Origin: CAG-170 sp022779365
GTDB taxonomy: Bacteria; Bacillota; Clostridia; Oscillospirales; Oscillospiraceae
Direction: 5' to 3'
Length of the DNA: 64,000 bases
Assembly: GCA_022779365.1 (NCBI GenBank)
Contig: JALFSI010000026.1
Coordinates: 14,444-78,443 of the forward strand
Part shown: piece by piece, positions 41,181 to 49,326 of the stretch
How the letters are laid out: the number at the start of each line of letters is the position of its first letter
Numbering within the stretch: the first letter of the stretch is position 1
Made by a program: the position numbers and the translations under genes
The notes under the pieces: generated by a model
Told to the model about the DNA's origin: nothing
Databases searched by the model: none
Seen by the model: only the letters and a program-made list of their open reading frames with translations

Positions 41181-41422
41181 TGCGCCGAAAGCGCCCGGCG
41201 CTGGTGCTGACCTTTGCGTCCACGTCGCAGGCGATCGCCGCCGAGGCGCTGTTTACGCAAAAAGGTCTGCCAGGGCGGACGATCCCCGTCCCCGTGCAGG
41301 TCGCCGCCGGGTGCGGGCTTGCGTGGAAGGCAGAGCCGGAGAACAAACAGGTTTTGCTCGACGCGCTCGCGCAGGCGGGCTATGCGTTTGAAGCCTGCGC
41401 CGTTGTGGAGATGTTCGCGTAA
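41180..41422 (+). CDS. DUF3343 (putative Se/S carrier) protein
   Basis: This 80-residue protein matches DUF3343: ALVLTFASTSQAIAAEALFTQKGLPGRTIPVPVQVAAGCGLAWKAEP, with a single conserved Cys (GCGLAW) like a tail-end carrier. It sits between yedF and a cysteine-desulfurase-like gene with TGATG overlap at its start, the recurrent order in anaerobic Firmicutes. The role is probably persulfide or selenide relay; this is inference. Confidence 0.88.
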   Translation: MRRKRPALVLTFASTSQAIAAEALFTQKGLPGRTIPVPVQVAAGCGLAWKAEPENKQVLLDALAQAGYAFEACAVVEMFA

Positions 41423-41432
41423 GGAGATTTGT

Positions 41433-42572
41433 ATGATCTATCTTGACAACGCGGCAACAACGCTGCGCAGGCCGCCCGCTGTCGCCGAAGCGGTCGTCGC
41501 CGCGCTCACAACCGCCGGAAACGCCGCGCGCGGCGCGCACGGTGCGTCACTCAACGCGTCCCGCGCCGTATTCGAGACACGGCAGAAGCTCGCCGCGCTG
41601 TTCGGCTGCCCGCAGGCGGATCATGTGGTGTTCACCATGAACGCGACCGAGGCGCTCAACATCGCCATCTACGGGCTGATTGCCCCCGGCGACCATGTCA
41701 TCTCCACCGATCTGGAGCACAACTCCGTCCTGCGCCCGCTCTACGATCTGCAATCGCGCGGCGCGCTCGTCGATTTTGTCCCGGCGGATCGGCATGGGAA
41801 TGTCTGCTATGACGATTTCAAGAGCCTGTTCCTCGAGAACACCAAGGCGATCGTCTGCACGCACGCCTCCAACCTGACGGGAAACGTCCTCGACCTCGCG
41901 CGCATCGCCCGCATCGCGCACGCGCACGGCGCGCTGCTCATCGCCGACGCGTCGCAGACCGCCGGGGCGCTGCCCATCAACATGGAGGAACTGGGCATCG
42001 ACGTGCTCTGCTTTACGGGGCACAAAGGTCTGATGGGTCCGCAGGGCACAGGTGGGCTGTGCATCCGCCCGGGTGTGGACATCCGTCCGCTGCTGCGCGG
42101 CGGCACGGGCGTGCATTCCTACGATAAAGACCAGCCGCCGATGTATCCCACGCGGCTGGAGGCGGGCACGCTCAACAGCCACAGTATCGCGGGGCTGGAC
42201 GCGGCGCTCGACTACCTCCTGCAAGAGGGCGTCGCTGCGATCGGCGCGCGCGAGCGCGCGCTCATGCAGCGCTTTTATGACGCGGTGCGAAGCATCCCCG
42301 GTGTCACGGTCTACGGCGATTTTTCGCAGCCGGAGCGCGCCGCCATCGTCTCGCTCAACATCCGCGACTATGATTCGTCCGAGGTCGCCGACGTGCTGTT
42401 CACCAACTACGGCATCGCTACACGTCCCGGCGCGCACTGCGCGCCGCGGATGCACCAGGCGCTCGGCACGACCAAGCAGGGTGCGGTGCGCTTCAGCTTT
42501 TCCTGCTTCAACACCGAGCAGGAGATCGATGCCGCCGCCAAAGCCGTCCGTGAGCTTGCTGCGGAAACCTGA
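41433..42572 (+). CDS. Class V aminotransferase, cysteine desulfurase-like
   Basis: This 379-residue fold-type I PLP enzyme opens MIYLDNAATTLRRPP. It has NATEALNIAIYG, STDLEHNSVLRPL, VCTHASNLTGNV, ADASQTAG and CFTGHKGLMGPQGTGG with the PLP Lys. A Cys lies in the C-terminal RPGAHCAPRMHQALG, matching the SufS/CsdB-type catalytic Cys position. It probably removes S or Se from cysteine or selenocysteine for the YedF/DUF3343 relay. AAGGAG precedes ATG 41433. Repeat copy D follows directly. Confidence 0.92.
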   Translation: MIYLDNAATTLRRPPAVAEAVVAALTTAGNAARGAHGASLNASRAVFETRQKLAALFGCPQADHVVFTMNATEALNIAIYGLIAPGDHVISTDLEHNSVLRPLYDLQSRGALVDFVPADRHGNVCYDDFKSLFLENTKAIVCTHASNLTGNVLDLARIARIAHAHGALLIADASQTAGALPINMEELGIDVLCFTGHKGLMGPQGTGGLCIRPGVDIRPLLRGGTGVHSYDKDQPPMYPTRLEAGTLNSHSIAGLDAALDYLLQEGVAAIGARERALMQRFYDAVRSIPGVTVYGDFSQPERAAIVSLNIRDYDSSEVADVLFTNYGIATRPGAHCAPRMHQALGTTKQGAVRFSFSCFNTEQEIDAAAKAVRELAAET

Positions 42573-42573
42573 A

Positions 42574-42665
42574 TATTGTGTTTTCTGCGACGTACACGCC
42601 GCCGCAGAAAATGATCTGAATCATTTTTGCGCCTGCGGGCACAAAACTCTGCGAGGCTTTTTCAA
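42574..42665 (-). repeat. Dispersed repeat, copy D (half element)
   Basis: This reverse-orientation copy covers only the left half of the family unit, TTTTCTGCGACGTACACGCC through CTCTGCGAGGCTTTTT. It sits immediately after the desulfurase stop and before that gene's terminator. Confidence 0.85.
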
Positions 42666-42673
42666 CAAACTGG

Positions 42674-42705
42674 GACGCGGGATCGGCAAATGCCGACCCT
42701 GCGTC
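42674..42705 (+). terminator. Terminator of the yedF-desulfurase unit
   Basis: GACGCGGGATCGGCA pairs with TGCCGACCCTGCGTC, allowing two imperfect pairs, around AA; TTTTC follows. It is separated from its gene by repeat copy D. Confidence 0.8.
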
Positions 42706-42784
42706 TTTTCATGTCTGCAACCGCTTTTCGGTGGCGTTTCACGCCGGAACATGGTATAATCAGGTCAGAATTTGAAGGCAGGTG

Positions 42785-43438
42785 ATGGATTTGCTTTTTG
42801 CATATGGGGAGGCGGAGCTCTCCTATCTGCGGCAGAAGGACGCGCGGCTGGGCGCGGTCATTGACCGCGTGGGGCACATCGACCGCACGGTGGACACGGA
42901 CCTGTTTTCGTCCGTCATCCATCACATCATCGGGCAGCAAATTTCAATGAAGGCGCAGGCAACCATCTGGCAGCGGATGCAGGACGCGCTCGGCGCGGTC
43001 AACGCCGAAACGATCCTCGCGGCAGGCGTGCCCTCGCTGCAAGCGCTCGGCATGACGTTCCGCAAGGCGGAGTACATCACGGACTTTGCCGAAAAGGTGC
43101 ACACCGGCGCGTTCGACCTGGACGCGGTGGCGCATAGGAACGACGAGGACGCCATCCGGGCGCTGAGCACGCTCAAGGGCATCGGCGTGTGGACAGCGGA
43201 GATGATCCTGCTCTTCTGCCTCCAGCGCCCGAATATTTTCAGCTACGACGACCTTGCCATCCAGCGCGGGCTGCGCATGGTCTACCACCACCGCGCCATC
43301 GACCGCAAGCTGTTTCAAAAATACCGCCGCCGCTTCAGCCCCTATTGCAGCGTGGCGAGTTTGTACCTCTGGGCAGTCTCCGGCGGCGCGCTCCCCGAGC
43401 TGAAGGACTATAAGCTGAAAAAGGAGAAAACGCCATGA
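42785..43438 (+). CDS. DNA-3-methyladenine glycosylase II (AlkA-like)
   Basis: The 217-residue HhH-GPD glycosylase has SSVIHHIIGQQISMKAQATIW, the helix-hairpin-helix LKGIGVWTAEMILLF and the catalytic Asp in IFSYDDLAIQRG. It removes alkylated purines in base excision repair. It lacks the N-terminal beta domain of E. coli AlkA, as many Firmicutes versions do. It overlaps the next gene (ogt-type) by four bases, so the two alkylation repair genes form one operon. Confidence 0.92.
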   Translation: MDLLFAYGEAELSYLRQKDARLGAVIDRVGHIDRTVDTDLFSSVIHHIIGQQISMKAQATIWQRMQDALGAVNAETILAAGVPSLQALGMTFRKAEYITDFAEKVHTGAFDLDAVAHRNDEDAIRALSTLKGIGVWTAEMILLFCLQRPNIFSYDDLAIQRGLRMVYHHRAIDRKLFQKYRRRFSPYCSVASLYLWAVSGGALPELKDYKLKKEKTP

Positions 43439-43968
43439 TCTACACCGCCAAATACGCCTCCCCGCTTGGCGCGATCACACTCGCGTGTGACGGTGAGGTA
43501 CTCATCGGGCTCTGGTTCGACGGGCAGAAGCATTTTGGAAGCATCCTGCCCAAGCAGGTAGAGGCGGCGGAGCATCCGCTGTTTGCCGAGGCGCGGCACT
43601 GGCTGGACGTGTATTTTTCCGGGCGCACGCCGGATCATCTCCCGCCGCTGCGCTATGACTCCACACCGTTCCGCAAGGCGGTCTGCGATATTATGTTAAC
43701 CATACCGTACGGTGAAACGGTGACCTACGGCGAGATCGCCGCCGAAATTGCGCACCAGCAAAATCTCCCCAAAATGTCAGCACAGGCGGTGGGCGGCGCG
43801 GTGGGGCACAATCCCATCTCGCTGATGATCCCCTGCCACCGCGTGGTCGGCACAAACGGCAGCCTGACCGGCTACGGCGGCGGCATTGCCCGCAAGGTGC
43901 GCCTGTTGGAATTAGAACGCGCCGATATGACGCATCTGTTCGTCCCCAAAACCGGCACGGCGCTCTGA
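43435..43968 (+). CDS. ogt: Methylated-DNA-protein-cysteine methyltransferase
   Basis: This 177-residue suicide enzyme repairs O6-methylguanine. It has an N-terminal ribonuclease-like domain, YGETVTYGEIA, AVGGAVGHNPISLMIPCHRVVGTNGSLTGYGGG with the acceptor Cys in PCHRV, and RKVRLLELE. There is no Ada-type AraC domain. The start overlaps the AlkA-like stop. Two terminators follow, one for each direction. Confidence 0.95.
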   Translation: MIYTAKYASPLGAITLACDGEVLIGLWFDGQKHFGSILPKQVEAAEHPLFAEARHWLDVYFSGRTPDHLPPLRYDSTPFRKAVCDIMLTIPYGETVTYGEIAAEIAHQQNLPKMSAQAVGGAVGHNPISLMIPCHRVVGTNGSLTGYGGGIARKVRLLELERADMTHLFVPKTGTAL

Positions 43969-43985
43969 GCGTACACGCAAAAAGC

Positions 43986-44016
43986 ACCCCGCCGCGAAAC
44001 GCTTTCGCGGTGGGGT
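43986..44016 (+). terminator. ogt terminator
   Basis: ACCCCGCCGCGAAA pairs with TTTCGCGGTGGGGT (one G-T pair), then TTCTTG. Confidence 0.85.
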
Positions 44017-44031
44017 TTCTTGTATAAAGAA

Positions 44032-44060
44032 AAACAGCCATCCCAGCGGGATGGCTGTTT
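44032..44060 (-). terminator. Hairpin after the methyltransferase remnant
   Basis: AAACAGCCATCCC pairs with GGGATGGCTGTTT around AGC, two bases from the remnant stop; on the minus strand TTT follows the stem. Confidence 0.75.
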
Positions 44061-44062
44061 CT

Positions 44063-44278
44063 TTACGCACGTTTGGCGCTCACGAGCAAAAATCTGTGTA
44101 TCCGACCTTCGATCACGCCGGTCTGGTCTAAAATTCGCTGCGCACGCAGGAGGTTTTCCTTGCAGCGCTCCACGGAAAAGCCGGGGAACTCCCACTCGAT
44201 GATGCGCGCGAACCAGACGAGCGCGCCGACGTCATAGAACTGGATCGGGCAAAAGCAGCGCCACCAGTTCGCGGTCAA
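44063..44278 (-). pseudogene. C-terminal remnant of a SAM-dependent methyltransferase
   Basis: The 71-codon frame ends ...PIQFYDVGALVWFARIIEWEFPGFSVERC...GRIHRFLLVSAKR, the C-terminal end of a class I SAM-dependent methyltransferase of Firmicutes. The catalytic N-terminal three quarters are absent. The first ~15 codons overlap the TetR gene's 3' end out of frame, marking the deletion junction at about 44235. It keeps its terminator but should be non-functional. Confidence 0.75.
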
Positions 44279-44855
44279 AATTATCGGACGCGAAGCCGGG
44301 AATCTCCTTGATGGACTTGCAGATGCTGATGCTGAAGCCTGTGAGGATCTGCCCGATCTCGCAGTCGGAGTACGGGCAGTCGCCCGTCACGATGAGCGTG
44401 GACAAGCTGTGCACCACGAGCCACAGGTCGCGGAAATAGCGGTCCGCCTCGGCGGCGGTGACGCGGTAAATACGCATGAGCGTCGGGCGCACCGCCTCCT
44501 GCAAATGCGCCATCGCGCGCATGGCGCTGAACTCCGCGTCCTGCGTCAAAAACAGCAGCCGGTACAGCTCCGGCTCCTCGCGCGCGAAGCGGATGTACTG
44601 CATCCCGACGCCGAAAAACGGAATTTTCTCGCGCAGCCCCGCGTCCGTGTACCCGCCATACACGCGCACCGCCGCGGCATAGACCGCCTGCCGCACGCCG
44701 TCCATCGAGCCGAAGGCGGTAAAAATCGGCTGCGTGGACGTGCCGAGCGCGTCCGCCAGCGTCTTGGCAGTCAGCGCGCCGATGCCGCCCGATCGCACCA
44801 CACGCACCGCCGCCGCGACCATTTCCTCTTTCGTAAACTTGTTTTTGGGCGCCAT
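44232..44855 (-). CDS. TetR-family transcriptional regulator
   Basis: The N-terminus MAPKNKFTKEEMVAAAVRVVRSGGIGALTAKTLADALGTSTQPIFTAFGSMDGVRQAVY is a TetR HTH domain; the remaining ~150 residues are a helical ligand-binding domain. I start at 44855, giving 207 residues. A TATATTATATATTATG-like AT-rich stretch upstream is the likely promoter. Its former target, perhaps the decayed methyltransferase or oxidoreductase beside it, is gone. Confidence 0.85.
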   Translation of the reverse strand: MAPKNKFTKEEMVAAAVRVVRSGGIGALTAKTLADALGTSTQPIFTAFGSMDGVRQAVYAAAVRVYGGYTDAGLREKIPFFGVGMQYIRFAREEPELYRLLFLTQDAEFSAMRAMAHLQEAVRPTLMRIYRVTAAEADRYFRDLWLVVHSLSTLIVTGDCPYSDCEIGQILTGFSISICKSIKEIPGFASDNFDRELVALLLPDPVL

Positions 44856-44992
44856 AGCGTATATCCTTTCTTTCTGTTCGATGTATATTGTTTGATGTAT
44901 ATTATATATTATGTATCTAAAATACCGTACTGTCAAGCGCCGTGCCCCGCACCAACCGAGTCTGGCAGAAATATACCGCGAAGTTTTTCTTC

Positions 44993-45120
44993 AAAAGTGC
45001 CGGGAAGCTACCGCTTGAGCGGCTACGCACACTGGTATAGTCTCGACCTGCCCGAAACCATCGCCGTGCGTCAAAAGCTCCTGCCGGAGCTGGGCGGCAA
45101 TTTCCGCATCGCGGCGTATC
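44993..45120 (+). pseudogene. Fragment of an LCM-type methyltransferase
   Basis: The frame GSYRLSGYAHWYSLDLPETIAVRQKLLPELGGNFRIA matches the middle of leucine carboxyl methyltransferase-like SAM enzymes (WYxLDLPExIxxR). Both ends are missing; it runs straight into another remnant in a different frame. Confidence 0.6.
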
Positions 45121-45129
45121 CGACCGGCA

Positions 45130-45453
45130 ATGGTGGACGTCATCGCGGCGGGCGTCACCCCCGAGAGTCGCCGGCATATGTTCGAGACGTTCCGCGAGCA
45201 CAATGTCGGGCTGTACACCGGCGCAAAGGTCGGGCAGTTTTTCCCCGACGGCGTGGATCACGCCCTCGCGGACGGCACGCCGGGAAGCCTTCGCGGCTTT
45301 GACAGCATCGTCCTTGCCATGGGCGCACGCTCCAACGCCCCCTCAAGGAGATGGCGGAAGCCGTCTGCCCGCAGGTGCTCGTCATCGGCGAGGCGTCGAA
45401 AGCCCCCGGCAACGCCGTCACCGCCACGACCGACGCACTGAACGCGGCTAATT
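45130..45453 (+). pseudogene. C-terminal remnant of an FAD/NAD-dependent oxidoreductase
   Basis: MVDVIAAGVTPESRRHMFETFREHNVGLYTGAKVGQFF...LRGFDSIVLAMGARS then, after a frameshift near 45340, CPQVLVIGEASKAPGNAVTATTDALNAA. This is the C-terminal NAD/FAD domain of an old-yellow-enzyme-type NADH:flavin oxidoreductase (2,4-dienoyl-CoA reductase/BaiCD-like). The TIM-barrel half is missing. Confidence 0.75.
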
Positions 45454-45514
45454 CCAGAAAACAAAGAGCAGCGGTGCAGATCAGCGCCGCTGCTCCAGAC
45501 TGTATTTTCAGTGC

Positions 45515-46045
45515 TCAGCTCTTCTTTTCCAGCGCACGGTGGAGAACCGGCGCGATCAGGCACGCCAGCACACCGCCGATGGCGGCAGTGATGAGCTGTG
45601 GCCAGGTAAAGGATGCTGTGACGGCGCTGAGCTTTGCCGCCGGGACGACAGCCGGCGCTACCAGGCGGACAAGGACGACATACATCGTCACAAACTTTGC
45701 CGCGGCAGCCAGCACCATGCTGCCGTATGCGGCGGGCAGTTTTTTCTTTTGCAGGCACTTGCCGACGAGCAGCCCAAACAGGACGGCGTAGATGGCGTTT
45801 CCCAATGAAATGCACGGCACCATCGGCAAAAATGCCGGGCCGATGCCGAGCAGATACGCGCAGAACGGTGAAATGACCGCGACCGTCACGCCCGACCAGA
45901 CGCCGCCGATCAGTGAAGCGATCGCCAGCACCAGATTGACGCACGAGCCGGTCACGAACTGACCGAGGCTTTTGGTGAAGAACTGAACGGCGATCAGAAG
46001 CGCGAGACAGACCGCGGTGCGCGCGATCCATGTTGTTTTTTTCAT
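45515..46045 (-). CDS. ECF transporter S-component
   Basis: A 176-residue, six-helix substrate-binding subunit of an energy-coupling-factor transporter (LALLIAVQFFTKSLGQFVTGSCVNLVLAIASLIGGVWSG, ISPFCAYLLGIGP). It pairs with EcfAA'T encoded elsewhere. The vitamin cannot be read from sequence; the layout resembles QueT/HmpT-like groups. I start at 46045 behind GGAGAG. Upstream are two palindromes (46072-46086 over the -10, and 46104-46117) and no recognisable riboswitch. Intact among remnants. Confidence 0.85.
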   Translation of the reverse strand: MKKTTWIARTAVCLALLIAVQFFTKSLGQFVTGSCVNLVLAIASLIGGVWSGVTVAVISPFCAYLLGIGPAFLPMVPCISLGNAIYAVLFGLLVGKCLQKKKLPAAYGSMVLAAAAKFVTMYVVLVRLVAPAVVPAAKLSAVTASFTWPQLITAAIGGVLACLIAPVLHRALEKKS

Positions 46046-46071
46046 AAAAAACTCTCCAAATCTGTATTTTG

Positions 46072-46117
46072 CTGCTATTATAGCAGTATCATCCGAAAAC
46101 TCCGTTGCAGCTGCAAC
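46072..46117. promoter_or_regulatory. Two palindromes in the ECF S-component promoter
   Basis: CTGCTATTATAGCAG (46072-46086) overlaps a minus-strand TATAAT, and the perfect 14-mer GTTGCAGCTGCAAC lies at 46104-46117 near the -35 position. Both look like operators. Confidence 0.5.
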
Positions 46118-46127
46118 AAAAAGGAGA

Positions 46128-46630
46128 AAAAATGCTGACAGGTGCAGCACCAGCGTGCCGGAGTCCGTTTCGTTTCCGCCTTCATCCGAGCTGCTGTAGT
46201 CAAGCGCAACGCTCAGCGCCGGTCCATCCAGCCCAAAGGTCTACAATTCTTCGTCTGTGAAGTACACATCGTCCGCGCAGATGCTCGTGCCGTTTTCGTC
46301 ATAAGTGATGGTATAGTTTTCCGCGCCGGAGAACGCGATCTGCTTCGCGGTATCAAATGCCGGGATGGCGTCATCCAGGATCATATCCCGCAGAACCGCG
46401 TCAAATTCATCCAGCGGATCGTGGCTGATAAGATATGCCTTGCCGTCGCCGCTGGAAACATACCGCTGCTCGTCCATCTTGCTGAAATCGCTAAGTTCGA
46501 CAGTGCAGGTTTCCACGTCAGCGGTGATGCGGATGGTGCAGACCGGCTCTGTCAGCCCATATTGGTCATAATCCTCCACATCGTCTAATTCATGATCAAC
46601 TATTTTTGGCGGCATCTCTTGAAATTTCAA
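46128..46630 (-). pseudogene. DUF4340-type protein remnant with in-frame stop
   Basis: The frame YGLTEPVCTIRITADVETCTVELSDFSK...YVSSGDGKAYLIS resembles a DUF4340 domain. After DVYFTDEEL comes a TAG (46241-46243), beyond which the same frame continues TFGLDGPALSVALDYSSSDEGG. The protein therefore once extended further and is now interrupted; its N-terminus is also missing. Confidence 0.7.
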
Positions 46631-46760
46631 GGTAATTATACAGCGTGTATTTTGAAATACTGAGTGCTTCGCAGATACGCTGACCAGATTTGGTAATTAA
46701 GAAGGCGCCATGTTCGTCAAGATAAGCGCGATGCCATCTTACACATTGTTTTATGCTTCT
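46596..46760 (-). pseudogene. YheO-like HTH remnant
   Basis: The frame RWHRAYLDEHGAFLITKSGQRICEALSISKYTLYNYLEI is the C-terminal HTH of a YheO/DauR-type regulator (typical pattern LDExGxFLIKGAVxxVAxxLxISxxTVYxYL). No PAS-like N-terminal domain or start codon is present. It overlaps the DUF4340 remnant. Confidence 0.65.
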
Positions 46761-46860
46761 GTGTAGTGACGCGCAGCAGCCGGAATTTGCTCGAAGCTGC
46801 GTGTTTCTGTGGCCTCTTTAATTTTCATGCCCTAAAAGGTCATTTGCATCCAAAGCGTTT

Positions 46861-47409
46861 TTAAAAAACAAGCGCCTTCCAAAGGATCGGAAGGCGCTTG
46901 CAGTATGAGCCAAACGGCGATCCGGCAAGGATTTTTACATTGGAGGGAATATCCTTGGTGACCACGGAGCCTGCGCCGATCACGCTGTTGTTGCCGATGG
47001 TGATGCCGGGCATGATCTGCACGCCGGAGCCAATCCAAACATTTCGCCCCACGCAGATGGGCAGGTTATACACATACCGCAGCTCCCGCAGGCGGGGGTT
47101 GACTGGATGCCCGGCTGTGGCAAACACCGTGCCGGGACCGATCATGCAGTCGTCTCCGATATAAATGTCTGCATCATCGGCAAAGGACACCATTGCGTTA
47201 CAGTAGATGTTTCTGCCAAAATGAACGTGACACAGTCCCCAATTGGCATGGACCGGCGTGTCAATGGTGCAGCTTTCACCCACCTCCGCCATCAGCGACA
47301 GCAGCATTCTGGCGCGCGTTTCGTGTTCAGACGGAAGCGTCCGATTGTATTTTGCCAACGCATCCTGATAGGCGTACTGCTGCCTCAGAATGGTCTCGTC
47401 GTTATACAC
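46861..47409 (-). CDS. Sugar O-acetyltransferase (Maa-like), 5' end uncertain
   Basis: A left-handed beta-helix acetyltransferase of the maltose/galactoside O-acetyltransferase type (NIYCNAMVSFADDADIYIGDDCMIGPGTVFATAGHPVNP with the catalytic His, then VGRNVWIGSGVQIMPGITIGNNSVIGAGSVVTKDIPSN). The frame has only a GTG at 47409 or a start deep in aroE. One missing A in the A-run at 47428-47431 would join ATG 47456 to the frame and restore a normal N-terminus, so a frameshift is likely. It is the last gene of the kinase-ABC operon. Confidence 0.75.
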   Translation of the reverse strand: MYNDETILRQQYAYQDALAKYNRTLPSEHETRARMLLSLMAEVGESCTIDTPVHANWGLCHVHFGRNIYCNAMVSFADDADIYIGDDCMIGPGTVFATAGHPVNPRLRELRYVYNLPICVGRNVWIGSGVQIMPGITIGNNSVIGAGSVVTKDIPSNVKILAGSPFGSYCKRLPILWKALVF

Positions 47410-47459
47410 ATAGGGAAGTCCCGCAGCTTTTCGCTCACGCGCGTTTGCACTTTCATCTC

Positions 47460-48323
47460 TTACGCCAGCGCCTCCTCCAGCGCCTTGAGCATCACCGAAC
47501 GGTCGGGCTTCTGCCCAGTCCACATCTCAATGTTCAGCGCAGCTTGTTCGATGAGCATCCCGGCGCCGGTGGCGCAGGGGATGCCGCGGCGGCGCATCTC
47601 CTTGACGAGTGCAGTTTCCGTGGGATTCGGGATGATGTCCTGCACAAACATATCCGGCGTGATGGAGTCCAGCGCGATCTTGGGCAGCTCTCCCACATTG
47701 GGGTACAGACCGACCGGCGTTGCGTTTACAACAATGTCCGTGCCAGCGGGGATGCTGTGCTCGCCGACCCAGTCCTCGCAGCGTACCGCCGTTTGGGTGT
47801 TCTTCTGCACGATCTCCACAAGCGCCTCGCCAAGGGCGCGCCCCCTCGGGCGGCAGACGATGGTGATGTCCGCCGCGCCTGCGAGCGCCATCTCCACGCA
47901 GATGGCGCGGGCCGCGCCGCCGGCGCCGAATACCACGGCGCGCTTTCCCCTGACGTCTACACCGTTGGACTGCAAGGACATCATAAAGCCTTTGCCGTCG
48001 GTGTTGTCGCCGTAAAGCCTGCCGTTGTCGTTTACGATCGTATTGACCGCGCCAATCAGACGGGCGCTCTCGGAGAGCTCGTCCAAATACTCCATGACCG
48101 CGATCTTGTGGGGGATGGTGCAGTTGACACCGCGCATTTTAAGCGCCTTCAGCCCGCGGATGGCATCGCCCAGCTTGTCCTTATCCACATCCAGCGTCAG
48201 ATACCGCCACCGCTCCAGACCGAGCGCCCGGAAGGCGGCATCCTGAATGACGACGCCGGGATTCTCCGCTACGGGCTGACCAAACACGCCGACCAGATGA
48301 TCCAGATAATTCTGTTCCCTCAT
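47460..48323 (-). CDS. aroE: Shikimate dehydrogenase-like NAD(P) oxidoreductase
   Basis: This 287-residue protein has VFGQPVAENPGVVIQDAAFRALGL, GVNCTIPHKIAVMEYLDE (catalytic Lys), NTDGKGF and the dinucleotide-binding VVFGAGGAARAICVEMA. It is AroE/YdiB-type. VFGQPVAENP departs from the usual substrate-binding GxPIxHSxSP (both Ser missing), so quinate or another polyol-like substrate is plausible, fitting its place in a sugar operon. I start at 48323 behind GGGAG. It overlaps no gene; permease 2 ends 19 bases upstream. Confidence 0.85.
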   Translation of the reverse strand: MREQNYLDHLVGVFGQPVAENPGVVIQDAAFRALGLERWRYLTLDVDKDKLGDAIRGLKALKMRGVNCTIPHKIAVMEYLDELSESARLIGAVNTIVNDNGRLYGDNTDGKGFMMSLQSNGVDVRGKRAVVFGAGGAARAICVEMALAGAADITIVCRPRGRALGEALVEIVQKNTQTAVRCEDWVGEHSIPAGTDIVVNATPVGLYPNVGELPKIALDSITPDMFVQDIIPNPTETALVKEMRRRGIPCATGAGMLIEQAALNIEMWTGQKPDRSVMLKALEEALA

Positions 48324-48342
48324 GCTGCTCCCTCGCTCCGCA

Positions 48343-49311
48343 TCAGACGTTTTCGCGTTTGCGTTTTCTGGAATAGCAATCTGCCGCAATGATGGCGACG
48401 ATCATCAGACCCTCGATCAGCTTCTGCCAGAAGCCGTCAACAGACAGCGCGGACATACAGGTGGAGAGCATCTGCACCGCCATCAGACCGATGAAGCTCT
48501 GCATAATGCCGCCCTCGCCGCCAGCGAAGGACGTGCCGCCGATGACGACGCCGCAGTTGACCAGCATACCGGTGGTATCGCCGTAAACAGAGTTGCCGGT
48601 GTTCATACGCGAGGACAGCAAAACGCCTGCCAGCGTGGCAGTCATGCCGCTGATAACAAAGGCTGTCCATTTGATCGGGATGACCTTGATGCCGGAGTAT
48701 TTCGCGACGTCGTAGTTGCCGCCGATCGCGTAGCAGTTGCGACCATAGCTGGTATAGCGCATCAGATAGTAAAACGCAGCGCCCAAAAGCAGCATATACA
48801 CAACAAGAGACGGAACAGCGCCAAAGAGCTTTGCATTGGAGATGTCCATAAAGCTGGGGTTCTTGCAGCCGAGCGGATGGGCATTGGTGATCTGCTGACA
48901 AATACCCTTTAAGAGCATACCCATGCCAAGTGTAATGATAAACGGCTCGCATTTCTGCTGAACCACGAGGAAGCCGTTGATAAAGCCAACAGCTGCACCG
49001 GCTGCCAGTGCGACCACAAACGCCAACCAGATGGGAAGACCTGCATTCATGACCATAATTGCCAGGATGCCGCCCAGACACAGCGTCCCGCCGACGGACA
49101 GGTCACAGCCGCCGCAGATGACCGCGACCGTGACGCCAAAAGCCACGATCTCGAGAATAGCCGCAGAACGGAGCATCTCCAGTATACTGTAAGATGTGTA
49201 GAATTTTGTATCAAAGAAGAGCATCATGACCATCATAACGATGATGGCGACGACAGCCTTCTGCCTGGTGATGACTCTTAGGGTTTTCTTTCCAATAGAA
49301 CTAGCTTTCAC
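48343..49311 (-). CDS. Sugar ABC transporter permease 2 (RbsC-like)
   Basis: A 322-residue permease of the ribose/galactose ABC family (BPD_transp_2): about eight to ten helices, GGCDLSVGGTLCLGG, and VVIGGTSFAGGEGGIMQSFIG, the conserved coupling segment. It forms the channel with the permease at 49327 and the ATPase at 50310. It has a basic C-terminal tail (SRKRKREN). GGAGG precedes the ATG. Confidence 0.93.
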   Translation of the reverse strand: MKASSIGKKTLRVITRQKAVVAIIVMMVMMLFFDTKFYTSYSILEMLRSAAILEIVAFGVTVAVICGGCDLSVGGTLCLGGILAIMVMNAGLPIWLAFVVALAAGAAVGFINGFLVVQQKCEPFIITLGMGMLLKGICQQITNAHPLGCKNPSFMDISNAKLFGAVPSLVVYMLLLGAAFYYLMRYTSYGRNCYAIGGNYDVAKYSGIKVIPIKWTAFVISGMTATLAGVLLSSRMNTGNSVYGDTTGMLVNCGVVIGGTSFAGGEGGIMQSFIGLMAVQMLSTCMSALSVDGFWQKLIEGLMIVAIIAADCYSRKRKRENV

Positions 49312-49326
49312 GGTGTCGTCCTCCTT

